From: Streptomyces flavochromogenes
Lineage (GTDB): Bacteria; Actinomycetota; Actinomycetes; Streptomycetales; Streptomycetaceae
Assembly (NCBI RefSeq): GCF_000717595.1
Contig: NZ_JNZO01000035.1
Span: 12,773-76,772, forward strand
Direction of reading: 5' to 3'
Length of the DNA: 64,000 nucleotides
The notes under the pieces are model-generated. The model was not told the origin of the DNA, did no database searches, and worked only from the letters and a program-made list of their open reading frames with translations. Position numbers and translations under genes: made by a program. This document shows positions 56,032-64,000 of the stretch, piece by piece; within the stretch, counting starts at the first letter, position 1; each line of letters begins with the position of its first letter.

Positions 56032-56673
56032 CTAGCGCAGCGCGTCGGCGACCTCCCGTGCCGCGTCCACCACCCGCGGCCCGACCCGCTCCGGCACCGC
56101 GTCCGCGAGCATCACGACGCCGACGCTGCCCTCGACACCCGTCACGCCGACGAGCGGGGCGGCCGCACCGCTCGCACCCGCCTCCAGCTCGCCGTGGGTG
56201 AGGGTGAAGCCCGGTTCGATCAGGCCGCCCTGCCGGGCGGCGAGGATGGCGCGGCCGGCCGCGCCCCGGTCGAGCGGGTGACGGAAGCCGGCCCGGTAGG
56301 CGACGTGGTAGTCGGTCCAGGTCGGTTCGACGACCGCGACCGCGAGTGCCTCCGCACCGTCGACCAGCGTCAGATGGGCCGTCGCCCCGATGTCCTCGGC
56401 GAGCGAGCGCAGCGCGGGGAGCGCGGCCTCCCGCACGAGGGGGTGGACCTGGCGGCCGAGCCGGAGCACGCCGAGGCCGACGCGGGCGCGTCCGCCGAGG
56501 TCGCGGCGGACGAGGGCGTGCTGCTCGAGGGTGGCGAGCAGCCGGTAGACGACGGTCCGGTTGACACCGAGTTTGTTGGACAACTCGGTGACGGTCAGGC
56601 CGTGGTCGGTGTCGGCGAGCAGTTTGAGGACTCTGAGTCCCCGGTCGAGCGTCTGGGAGGTCTCCGCGGTCAC
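56032..56673 (-). CDS. IclR family transcriptional regulator
   Basis: 213 aa, GTG start. N-terminal winged helix (TLDRGLRVLKLLADTDHGLT and LSNKLGVNRTVVYRLL) and a GAF-like ligand domain. Slightly shorter than typical IclR proteins (about 250). No adjacent catabolic operon, so the target is unknown. Confidence 0.92.
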   Translation of the reverse strand: MTAETSQTLDRGLRVLKLLADTDHGLTVTELSNKLGVNRTVVYRLLATLEQHALVRRDLGGRARVGLGVLRLGRQVHPLVREAALPALRSLAEDIGATAHLTLVDGAEALAVAVVEPTWTDYHVAYRAGFRHPLDRGAAGRAILAARQGGLIEPGFTLTHGELEAGASGAAAPLVGVTGVEGSVGVVMLADAVPERVGPRVVDAAREVADALR

Positions 56674-57118
56674 GACGCCCTCTCCTTCGGAGTGAGTGGC
56701 GGCGGGCTCTCACGGGGTTGCGTCACCGGTCCCGTCGGCGACGCACGTCAGAGGCCGCCGGCAGGAAGGGGTACACCGGCTGCGCTCCGCGGCGGCGCTG
56801 CCACGGGGCGATTGCTTTTGAGCCGGGACAGTAGCGACCCGCTCCGCTCAGCGGAAGACCTCGTCCAGAATCCGGGCGCCGACGAGCGAATAGAGACGGT
56901 TCGGGACCTTCGTCGGTCGCATGCGGGACTTTGGCGGACAAGATCGGCTTTGTCGTGCACGTAGCGTGGAAGGGCCCGGAGGCCGACCGTGGGGGCCGGT
57001 CTCCGACGCCGGTCCTGCCGCGGTTCCTTCACGGGTTCCGCCGCCGCGGGACGAGTGAGGCCCGTACGAACGCCGTCGTACGGGCCTCAGCCACACTCGG
57101 GGGGCGGACGGAGCCGGG
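56674..57118. other. Intergenic region, no gene seen
   Basis: 445 bp between the IclR start and the helicase end. It contains the IclR promoter region (ribosome-binding site GAAGGAG) and no convincing ORF or hairpin. Confidence 0.5.
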
Positions 57119-58909
57119 TCACCGCATCCGGGTGGCCCACTCCTGCACCTTCTTGATCCGTTCCCGGATCTGGCCGGCGGTGGCCTCCGCGCTCGGCGGT
57201 CCGCCGCAGACCCGGCGGAGCTCCGTGTGGATCACACCGTGGGGCTTGCCGGTCTGGTGGACGTACGCGCCGACCATGGTGTTGAGCTGCTTGCGCAGTT
57301 CCAGGAGCTCCTTGTGGGAAACGACAGGGCGTCGCTCGGCGGGGAGTTCCAGCAGATCCGCCTCGTCGTCCGGCTTCTTGCGGCTGTGCGCGATCTGCCG
57401 GGCCTGGCGCTTCTGGAGGAGCAGCTGGACCTGGTCGGGTTCGAGAAGGCCCGGGATGCCGAGGTAGTCCTGCTCCTCGGCGCTGCCGGGGTGGGCCTGC
57501 ATGCCGAACTCGGCGCTGTTGTAGAGGACGCGGTCGAAGACGGCGTCGGACTCCAGCGCCTCGAAGGGCAGCATGTCCTGCTCGCCGGTGTCCTCGTCCT
57601 GCTGGCGCTCCGCCTCGGCGAGTTCCTTCTCGGACTCGGCGTACGGGTCCTCCTCGCCCTGCTTCTTGGGCTTGTCGAGGACGTGGTCGCGCTCGACCTC
57701 CATCTCGTTGGCGAAACCGAGGAGGCTGGGGATCGTGGGAAGGAACACGGAGGCGGTCTCGCCGCGCCTGCGCGAACGCACGAAGCGGCCGACGGCCTGG
57801 GCGAAGAAGAGCGGGGTCGAGATCGTCGTCGCGTACACGCCGACGGCGAGACGGGGCACGTCGACGCCCTCGGACACCATGCGGACGGCGACCATCCAGC
57901 GGTCGTTGTTCTCGCTGAACTCGTCGATGCGGTTCGAGGCGCCGGTGTCGTCGGAGAGCACGACGGTGGCCTTGGTGCCGGTGATCTCGCGGATCAGCTT
58001 GGCGTACGAGCGGGCCGAGTCCTGGTCGGAGGCGATGACGAGGCCGCCCGCGTCCGGGATGGACTTGCGGACCTCGGTGAGCCGCTGGTCGGCGGCGCGC
58101 AGGACGTTCGGCATCCAGTCGCCCTTCGCGTCCAGGGCGGTCCGCCAGGCCTGCGAGACGGCGTCCTTCGTCATCGGCTCGCCGAGGCGGGCGGCGATCT
58201 CGTCGCCGGCCTTGGTGCGCCAGCGCATGTTGCCGCTGTAGGAGAGGAAGATGACGGGCCGGACGACGCCGTCGCCGAGGGCGTTGCCGTAGCCGTAGGT
58301 GTAGTCGGCGGAGGACCGCCGGATGCCGTCGTTCCCCTCCTCGTACGTGACGAAGGGGATGGGGTTGGTGTCGGAACGGAACGGGGTGCCGGTCAGCGCG
58401 AGGCGCCGCGTGGCGGGCTCGAAGGCCTCCAGGCAGGCCTCGCCCCAGGACTTGGAGTCTCCGGCGTGGTGGATCTCGTCGAGGATGACGAGGGTCTTGC
58501 GCTGCTCGGACCGGTTGCGGTGCAGCATCGGGCGGACACCGACACCGGCATAGGTGATGGCGACCCCGTCGTACTCCTTGCTGAGCGGCCCGGCGCTGTA
58601 GTCCGGGTCCAGCTTGATCCCTATCCGCGCGGCGGCGGCGGCCCACTGCTTCTTCAGGTGCTCGGTGGGTGCGACGACGGTGATCTGCTGCACGACGTGG
58701 TGGTGCAGCAGCCACGACGCGAGGGTCAGGGCGAAGGTGGTCTTGCCGGCGCCAGGTGTGGCGACCGCGAGGAAGTCACGGGGCTGCTCCTGGATGTATC
58801 TCTCCATCGCGCCCTGCTGCCAGGCACGCAGCTTGCCGGCGGTACCCCACGGGGCCCGTCCTGGGAAGGCGGGAGAGAGGTGATGGGAGGAGGTGGTGGT
58901 AGTAGTCAC
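57119..58909 (-). CDS. DEAD/DEAH box helicase (SSL2-like)
   Basis: 596 aa superfamily-II helicase. Walker A ATPGAGKTTFAL, DEIH-type box LDEIHHAG, TGTPFRSD and the C-terminal VGRFVRSRR arginine motif are present. An acidic insert (about 390-440) and a basic C-terminal domain follow. Probably involved in DNA repair. It is conserved in Streptomyces and not obviously linked to its neighbours. Confidence 0.92.
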   Translation of the reverse strand: MTTTTTSSHHLSPAFPGRAPWGTAGKLRAWQQGAMERYIQEQPRDFLAVATPGAGKTTFALTLASWLLHHHVVQQITVVAPTEHLKKQWAAAAARIGIKLDPDYSAGPLSKEYDGVAITYAGVGVRPMLHRNRSEQRKTLVILDEIHHAGDSKSWGEACLEAFEPATRRLALTGTPFRSDTNPIPFVTYEEGNDGIRRSSADYTYGYGNALGDGVVRPVIFLSYSGNMRWRTKAGDEIAARLGEPMTKDAVSQAWRTALDAKGDWMPNVLRAADQRLTEVRKSIPDAGGLVIASDQDSARSYAKLIREITGTKATVVLSDDTGASNRIDEFSENNDRWMVAVRMVSEGVDVPRLAVGVYATTISTPLFFAQAVGRFVRSRRRGETASVFLPTIPSLLGFANEMEVERDHVLDKPKKQGEEDPYAESEKELAEAERQQDEDTGEQDMLPFEALESDAVFDRVLYNSAEFGMQAHPGSAEEQDYLGIPGLLEPDQVQLLLQKRQARQIAHSRKKPDDEADLLELPAERRPVVSHKELLELRKQLNTMVGAYVHQTGKPHGVIHTELRRVCGGPPSAEATAGQIRERIKKVQEWATRMR

Positions 58910-59018
58910 GATCTCCGGGTTCGACGCTCGTCCAGATATGACAACCGGGCCACCTTACCGGCGGCCCGGCCGGAACGTCGTATGCAGCGGGGCGGGTGCG
59001 CCCCGGTTGCGACTCAGC

Positions 59019-59402
59019 TCACGTCGCCTCGTGGAGGCCGCGCAGCCGCCGCGCGATGAGGGTCACGTCCTCCAGCTCGCCGGAGGCCACGTCGATCACC
59101 AGCTTGTAGGCCTCGTCCTGGTCGACGTCGACCATCTCCCGGCCGTTGAGGTCGAGGAAGACGACCGTGCACATCCACGCCATGCGCTTGTTGCCGTCCA
59201 CCAGGGGGTGGTTCACGGCGAGCGACTGGAGCAGCGAGGCGGCCTTCTCGAAGAGGTCGGTGTACGCCTCGATCCCGTACATCTGCGACTGGGGACGGTG
59301 TACGGCCGACTTGAGCAGGCCGAGGTCGCGCACCGCGATCTGCTGCCCGGCGCAGGCGAGGTCCGCCAGTTCGAGGACCTCTTCAGCGGTCAGGTACTTC
59401 AT
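59019..59402 (-). CDS. Fic/Doc family toxin
   Basis: 127 aa, Doc-like. The Fic motif NHPLVDGNKRMAWM is intact (H, GN and R present), with the usual Doc-type LLKSAVHRPQ upstream. The stop/start boundary with the antitoxin gene is TAG-ATG without a gap. Doc toxins phosphorylate or modify translation factors; the target here is not known. Confidence 0.92.
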   Translation of the reverse strand: MKYLTAEEVLELADLACAGQQIAVRDLGLLKSAVHRPQSQMYGIEAYTDLFEKAASLLQSLAVNHPLVDGNKRMAWMCTVVFLDLNGREMVDVDQDEAYKLVIDVASGELEDVTLIARRLRGLHEAT

Positions 59403-59606
59403 CTACTCTCCCAACCGCTTCAGCAGCTCCGCGTGGCGCAGCGCGTACTTGGCGCCGAGCTTGCGCACGGCCTCCCGATCGACCTCCTGTTCCAGGTAGC
59501 GGTCGATCGCCTGAAGCACGATGGCGTGCATGCTGCGGCCCTCCTCCTCAGCGCGGAGCTTGAGGGCCTCTTGCTGGTCGTCGCGGAGACGCAGATTCAT
59601 TGCCAT
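59403..59606 (-). CDS. Ribbon-helix-helix antitoxin
   Basis: 67 aa. MNLRLRDDQQEALKLRAEEE is a CopG/RHH-type DNA-binding N-terminus; a charged helical C-terminus (VDREAVRKLGAKY) probably binds the toxin. It is upstream of the toxin gene and adjoins it directly, the normal TA order. Confidence 0.88.
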   Translation of the reverse strand: MAMNLRLRDDQQEALKLRAEEEGRSMHAIVLQAIDRYLEQEVDREAVRKLGAKYALRHAELLKRLGE

Positions 59607-59651
59607 ACCACAACGGTATCAATGATGGGGCCAGACTGGTACTGGATTGCC

Positions 59652-61184
59652 TCAGGCCCGCACCGGCGCCGCGTGCAGCCGGGTCGCCACCCACGCACCC
59701 ACCGCCGCGACCCCCGCCATCGGCAGGAAGACCGCCGCGAAGGCCCCCGGGTGGGAACCCGTGGACGTGGAGGACATGACGGCGTGACCGACCGCGCCGC
59801 CGCCGAGTGCCGCGAAGGCCGCGCCGCCCGCGGCCAGGAGCAGGACGTTGGAGAGACCGTCGGAGATCTGGAGGGCGGCGGAGTTCGCGCCGACCTCCTC
59901 GGGCGCGGAGAGCTTCATCAGCAGCACGCTCGTCGAGGCGATCACGGCACCCATGCCGAGGCAGCCCAGTCCCCAGGCCACCGCGAGAACCCACACCGGC
60001 ACGGCGGTGATCAGCACGCTCGGCGCAGCCGCGACGGCGATCGCGACCAGGACCATGCCGAGGACGACGAGCCGTTCCCGGTACGGCTCCGTCCACGGCC
60101 GGGCCTGGATCCAGGAGCCGAGGGCCCAGGTGAGGCCGCCCGCGGCGAGGGAGAGCCCGGCCAGGGTGGGGCTCAGGCCCCGCTGGGTGACCAGCATCAG
60201 CGGCACGAAGGACTCGGCCGCGATGAAGGCACCCGCGGCGATGCCGCGGAGCAGGACGACGGACGGCAGGCCGCGGGCCGCCCGGTAGGTGCCGTACGGA
60301 AGGAGCCCGCGGACCGCGGGCACGAGGAACGCGATGCCGGCCGCCGCCGGCAGCAGGGAGAGCCAGCGCAGCTCCTGGCCGGCGTACTGGAGGAGCGCCG
60401 CACCCGCCGAGATGCCGAGCGCGAGCCGGATCCGGCGCCGGTCCCAGGGCGCGACGGGCGCGGCCGGGTCGGCGGGTCCCGACGCGGTGCGGCGGATCGC
60501 GGGGAGGGCGAGGGCCAGCGGGAAGACGACGAGGACCGGGATGCCGACGAAGACCCAGCGCCAGCCGAGGTGCTCGGTGATCGTTCCGGCGGCGAGCGGT
60601 CCGACGACGGAGGGGACGACCCAGCTCGCGGCGAACGCGGCCATGATCGCGGGTCTGAGGTGCTCGGCGTAGGCCCGGCCGACGACCACGTACAGCGCGA
60701 CGATCACGAGCCCCCCACCGAGGCCCTGGACGGCCCGCCCGAGGATGAACAGCCACATGGCGCCCGCTGTCCCGGAGAGCAGCAGTCCGGCGGCGAAGGC
60801 GCTGATTCCGGCGGTCAGCGGCGCGAGCGGCCCGAGCCGGTCGGACCACTGCCCGGCCAGGACCATGGCGAAGAGGCTGGTGGTGAAGTAGGCCGAGAAG
60901 GCGAAGGCGTAGAGAGGGATGCCGTTCAGCTCGCGGGCGGCCACGGGCATGGCCGTGCCGACGGCGGTCGCCTCGAAGGCGATGAGCAGGACGACGGAGA
61001 CCATGCCGATGCTGAGCGCCCGGTGGACAGGATCGAGGACGGACCCCTTGGCGGCGACGGTGTCGACACTGTCGACGGTACTGACGGCGCTGACGTCGTG
61101 CGGGGCAAGGGTTCCGGGTCTCCGGGCGACGCCGGCGGCTATGTCTGCGTCCGCCTCGGCGTCGCGGGGTTCGAGGGCGCTCAT
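59652..61184 (-). CDS. MFS transporter (multidrug-type)
   Basis: 510 aa with about fourteen membrane helices. Conserved pieces include LAGQWSDRLGPLAPLTAGIS, FILGRAVQGLGGGLVIVALY and VGPLAAGTITEHLGWRWVF, typical of EmrB/QacA-type drug efflux. No regulator is adjacent. It is upstream of the toxin-antitoxin pair in the opposite reading order. Confidence 0.9.
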   Translation of the reverse strand: MSALEPRDAEADADIAAGVARRPGTLAPHDVSAVSTVDSVDTVAAKGSVLDPVHRALSIGMVSVVLLIAFEATAVGTAMPVAARELNGIPLYAFAFSAYFTTSLFAMVLAGQWSDRLGPLAPLTAGISAFAAGLLLSGTAGAMWLFILGRAVQGLGGGLVIVALYVVVGRAYAEHLRPAIMAAFAASWVVPSVVGPLAAGTITEHLGWRWVFVGIPVLVVFPLALALPAIRRTASGPADPAAPVAPWDRRRIRLALGISAGAALLQYAGQELRWLSLLPAAAGIAFLVPAVRGLLPYGTYRAARGLPSVVLLRGIAAGAFIAAESFVPLMLVTQRGLSPTLAGLSLAAGGLTWALGSWIQARPWTEPYRERLVVLGMVLVAIAVAAAPSVLITAVPVWVLAVAWGLGCLGMGAVIASTSVLLMKLSAPEEVGANSAALQISDGLSNVLLLAAGGAAFAALGGGAVGHAVMSSTSTGSHPGAFAAVFLPMAGVAAVGAWVATRLHAAPVRA

Positions 61185-61442
61185 TCCCCCAGAGTAAGAG
61201 GTGAAGAAGTAAATGACCCCTGTCAGGAGTCCCGGAAGGACTCAGCCCTTGGACGTACGACGGACGTACCCGCGGGCCGCCCACGGACGCACCACGGGCG
61301 CACCGCGGACGCACCGCAGGCGCACCACGGACGCCCGACTGTGAACGCCGTGTGGCAGCGCCATTGCAGTCGCATGGCGCGGCTCCGGAACCCCTTGAGC
61401 CCCTCCCTGCCCCCGCCTACGGTCGTACTCGTCGCACCACAC

Positions 61443-61517
61443 GACCGTGTGCCCGAGTGGTTGAGGGGCCGGCCTGCAAAGCCGGTTACGTCGGTTCGAA
61501 TCCGATCACGGTCTCCA
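61443..61517 (+). tRNA. tRNA-Cys (GCA)
   Basis: Acceptor arms GACCGTG/CACGGTC, anticodon stem CCGGC/GCCGG around the loop CTGCAAA, giving GCA. T-arm contains TTCGAAT. The variable loop is short. CCA is encoded (61515-61517). Confidence 0.95.
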
Positions 61518-61996
61518 CTTCCCGCTCCTGCCCCAGCTCGCCCCGCCGGAGACGGCGGAGACGGCAGACCCGCCGGAGACGCCGGAGACGGCAGACCCGC
61601 CGGAGACGCCGGAGACGGCAGCCCCCGGCGGAGCTGACGGAAACGGCGGAAACGGCCCAAGGGCCGGAAGACCGAGCAGCCACGCGCCCCCGCACTCACT
61701 GACCTTCGCCCGAGCAAGTTCCGCCCCCGCGGAGGAACGCCGGCCGCAAGCCGCCGCTACCGCGTCGAACCACTGTTCACCGGGAATCGTCCGCACGCGT
61801 GGCATCCTCACGATCCCCGCAGGCCCGCTTCACGTTCGCAACCGGGACAGCCCGGACTTCCCGGACTGCGACCCTCCGCGGCCGCCCCCGCCGCACCTCC
61901 CGCGCACGCCCCCTCGCCTCGGCCTCGCCTCCGCGCCTCGATAGGCTCGTCCCCGCCCCGTCACCACGGGCGCACGGACGACGGGGGGCACGAACG
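61518..61996. other. Intergenic region with minisatellite
   Basis: Nearly 480 bp after tRNA-Cys. It holds a 27-bp tandem repeat (61545-61625) and the pseudokinase leader. No convincing ORF. Confidence 0.55.
61545..61625. repeat. 27-bp minisatellite next to tRNA-Cys
   Basis: The unit AGACCCGCCGGAGACGCCGG plus AGACGGC is present about three times in tandem, within 30 bp of the tRNA 3' end. Internal 9-bp subrepeats (CCGGAGACG) are visible. Confidence 0.85.
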
Positions 61997-62932
61997 GTGG
62001 AACAGTCGCGCGCACAGCACGAATCTGCGCGGCACGAATCCGTACGGCAGGAATCGGCGCGGCCGGAATCCGCGCGGCGGATCGGCCCGTACCGGCTGAT
62101 CACCCGCCTCGATCCGCCACGGACCGTCCTGCCCTGCCGCCGGTTCGTGGCCCGCACCGAGGACGGCGAGCACACCGTGCTGCTCAGCACCCCGCTGCCC
62201 GGCGCCGATCCCGCCCGGTTCGCCGCGGAGGCCGACGCCGCCCGCTACCTCCTCGGCTCATGGATCGCCCCGGTGACGCGCGTGGCAGGCCCCGGCGAAG
62301 CCCCCTGGTACGCGAGCCCGTACGTTCCGGCGCTCCCTCTTCCCGTGGCACTCGCCGTCCACGGCGGCCCGCTGCCCGAGCCCACCGTCCGCGCCGTCGG
62401 AGCCACCCTCGCCGAGGCGTTGGCCGCGGCGCACGGCCAGGGCCTCACCCACGCCGGGGTGTCCCCCGCCGCCGTCCTGCTCACCGCCGACGGGCCCCGG
62501 CTGACCTGCTTCGGCGCGGTACGGGCCACCTCGGCCGACGGCGAGCCGCGCACCGGCCTGCCCGGCCTCGACCCGGGGGCACTCGCCCCCGAACAGGCCT
62601 CGGGGGGCCGCCCGCGCCCGCCGGGCGACATCTTCGCGCTCGGCGCGGTCCTCGCGTACGCCGCCACCGGTCACACCGTGCCCGAACGAGACGAACTCCC
62701 GGCCGCCCTGCGCCCGGTGATCGCCTCCTGCCTGGCCCGCGACCCGGCCGACCGGCCCACGGCGGCCGGCCTGACGACCGCGCTCGCCCCGCCGACCACG
62801 CACGGGACGGTCCTGAACTCGGCCGGCTCGCTCCTCGCCCCGGGCTGGCTGCCGGGCCGGGTGGTGGCGGCGCTCGCCCGCCAGTCCTCCGAGCTCCTCG
62901 CCGCCGAACTCCCGGTACCGGCAAGGGTCTGA
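61997..62932 (+). CDS. Pseudokinase (degenerate Ser/Thr kinase-like protein)
   Basis: 311 aa from GTG 61997 (upstream frame gives non-conserved residues). The N-terminal 30 residues are polar repeats (ARHES-VRQES-ARPES). The kinase fold is recognisable from RIGPYRLITRLDPP and TVRAVGATLAEALAAAHGQG, but HRD is HAG, LKPSN is VSPAA, and DFG is CFG; the VAIK lysine is also absent. It is therefore not expected to phosphorylate. It lies 56 bp before a true kinase whose regulation it may affect. Confidence 0.82.
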   Translation: MEQSRAQHESARHESVRQESARPESARRIGPYRLITRLDPPRTVLPCRRFVARTEDGEHTVLLSTPLPGADPARFAAEADAARYLLGSWIAPVTRVAGPGEAPWYASPYVPALPLPVALAVHGGPLPEPTVRAVGATLAEALAAAHGQGLTHAGVSPAAVLLTADGPRLTCFGAVRATSADGEPRTGLPGLDPGALAPEQASGGRPRPPGDIFALGAVLAYAATGHTVPERDELPAALRPVIASCLARDPADRPTAAGLTTALAPPTTHGTVLNSAGSLLAPGWLPGRVVAALARQSSELLAAELPVPARV

Positions 62933-62987
62933 AGCCCGAACGCTCCCCCCTCCTCCCGCCCTCCCCCGGACCTGACGGACCTCATCC

Positions 62988-64000
62988 ATGCTGTCGCCCC
63001 TGACCCACGACGACCCGGCCGCGGTCGCCACGTACCGACTCATCGCCCGCCTCGGTTCCGGCGGCATGGGCACGGTCTATCTGGCGCGCACCCCCGGCGG
63101 CCGTACCATCGCCCTGAAGACCGTCCACGCGCGGCTCGCCACCGACCCGGCGTTCCGGGCCCGTTTCCGGCTGGAGACGGACGCGGCGCGGATCATCGGC
63201 GCACGCCACGGCGCGGCCGTCGTCGACGCGGACCCTCTGGCCGAGACGCCGTGGCTGGCCACCGAGTACGTCCTCGGCCCGCCGCTCGACGACGCGGTGG
63301 CGCTCGGCGGCCCGCTGCCCGAGCCGACGGTCCGCGCCCTCGGCGCGGCGCTCGCCGGGGCGCTGGCGCAGCTGCACTCCTCGGACGTGGTGCACCGGGA
63401 CCTCAAGCCCTCGAACGTCCTCGTCACCGCGTACGGCCCGAAGATCATCGACTTCGGCATCGCGCGGGCGGCCGGCGACGACCATCTGACCCGTACGGGA
63501 GCGGCGGCCGGCACGCCCGCCTTCATGTCGCCGGAACAGGCGAGCGGGCAGGAACACCCGCCCGCCGGCGACGTGTTCGCGCTCGCGGGCGTCCTGGTCT
63601 TCGCCGCTACAGGCCACGGCCCCTTCGGTACGGGCTCCGCCGCCGACCTCCTGTACCGCGTCCGCTACGCCGAGCCGGACCTCACCGGCGTACCGGAGGC
63701 ACTGCTCCCCCTCCTGGCGGCCTGCCTGTCGAAGGACCCGTCGGCCCGCCCCACCACGGGCACCCTGGTCGACCGACTCCACGACGGCCACGGCGAGTTC
63801 GCCGACCACCTCCCGCCCCTCGTCCTCACCGACATCGCCCGCCGGGCGACCGACGTCTGGCTGCACACCCCTCACCGCCTTCCGGCCCCGGCGGGCCCGG
63901 CGGCGGCGGAGACCGTCCCCAGCACGCCGATCTCCCGCCGCCGGCTGTTCTCGGTGGGCGGCGCGGCGCTGCTGGGAGTGGCGGGGGCGGGGGGCGGGGC
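62988..64000 (+). CDS. Serine/threonine protein kinase (3' end outside window)
   Basis: Starts ATG 62988 and runs off the window (337 codons visible). Gly-rich loop LGSGGMGTVYLA, Lys in IALKTVH, catalytic HRDLKPSNVLV, DFG in IIDFGIARA and SPEQA are all present, so it is active-looking. After the kinase domain comes a twin-arginine-like SRRRLFSVGGAALLGVAG membrane segment. In similar Streptomyces proteins a PQQ/beta-propeller sensor follows outside the cell. The upstream pseudokinase may form a pair with it. Confidence 0.93.
   Translation, partial: MLSPLTHDDPAAVATYRLIARLGSGGMGTVYLARTPGGRTIALKTVHARLATDPAFRARFRLETDAARIIGARHGAAVVDADPLAETPWLATEYVLGPPLDDAVALGGPLPEPTVRALGAALAGALAQLHSSDVVHRDLKPSNVLVTAYGPKIIDFGIARAAGDDHLTRTGAAAGTPAFMSPEQASGQEHPPAGDVFALAGVLVFAATGHGPFGTGSAADLLYRVRYAEPDLTGVPEALLPLLAACLSKDPSARPTTGTLVDRLHDGHGEFADHLPPLVLTDIARRATDVWLHTPHRLPAPAGPAAAETVPSTPISRRRLFSVGGAALLGVAGAGGG

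Noticed and set aside
58893..61637. 914-codon plus-strand ORF over TA, MFS and tRNA-Cys
   Set aside because: Low-complexity antisense frame, runs through a tRNA gene.

Overview
The window is actinobacterial chromosome, almost certainly Streptomyces. GC is very high with a strong third-position bias. There is an SsgA-family sporulation protein, NagE/NagF sugar-PTS genes carrying DasR-type operators, a Bcp-rph-nagFE-clpS-pncB-hppD gene order like that of Streptomyces core chromosomes (from memory), and many secreted or lipoprotein genes. Both the first gene (a Z1-domain protein) and the last (a Ser/Thr kinase) are cut by the window edges.

Region 1 (1-8.75 kb) is an accessory, probably anti-phage, operon of six same-strand genes. 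The first five overlap at their stop/start codons. They are: a Z1-domain helicase-like protein, a PD-(D/E)XK nuclease-like protein (DUF4420 type), a MutL/MORC-like GHKL ATPase, an unrecognised 298-aa protein, and a protein fusing a DUF6339-like domain through a Pro-Ala linker to a C5-cytosine methyltransferase fold whose catalytic Cys loop is lost. A complete, canonical C5-cytosine methyltransferase closes the operon. The combination of modification enzyme, ATPase, helicase and nuclease suggests a multi-subunit restriction-modification system. The paired intact and dead methyltransferases are its most unusual trait. About 1 kb of gene-poor DNA with a frameshifted gene remnant and a large inverted repeat (8.75-9.79 kb) separates it from the core chromosome.

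Region 2 (9.8-23.1 kb): an HTH protein, a DUF445 protein, a two-permease ABC-2 exporter, a bifunctional penicillin-binding protein, an SMR guanidinium exporter under a guanidine-III riboswitch, a GroES-like co-chaperone, Bcp peroxiredoxin, a ProP-like symporter, tRNA-Leu, and an rph-lipoprotein-rdgB cluster.

Region 3 (23.2-26.6 kb): the N-acetylglucosamine PTS genes nagF, nagE1 and nagE2 with DasR operators.

Region 4 (26.7-36.4 kb): an MBL hydrolase, a PemK/MazF-like protein, then the sulfur-carrier cysteine pathway (mec, cysO, cysM). This pathway is interrupted by a cobalamin-riboswitch-controlled ABC uptake operon whose permease gene appears frameshifted next to an 18-bp tandem repeat. A peptide of 38 codons precedes cysO and looks like a cysteine attenuator. 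An amino-acid permease, DUF2017 and clpS follow.

Region 5 (36.5-50.4 kb): NAD salvage (pncB, pncA), a large secreted M6 metalloprotease, two RDD membrane proteins, an SsgA-like protein, an FAD-linked oxidase, a TPR protein, and hppD with its divergent Lrp-type regulator.

Region 6 (50.5-64 kb): an ArsR-like regulator, small ORF and MFS exporter unit; a PDZ/Lon-like protease; a secreted alpha/beta hydrolase with a divergent HTH regulator; an IclR regulator; a DEAD/DEAH helicase; a Fic/Doc toxin with ribbon-helix-helix antitoxin; another MFS exporter; tRNA-Cys; and a pseudokinase next to a true Ser/Thr kinase.
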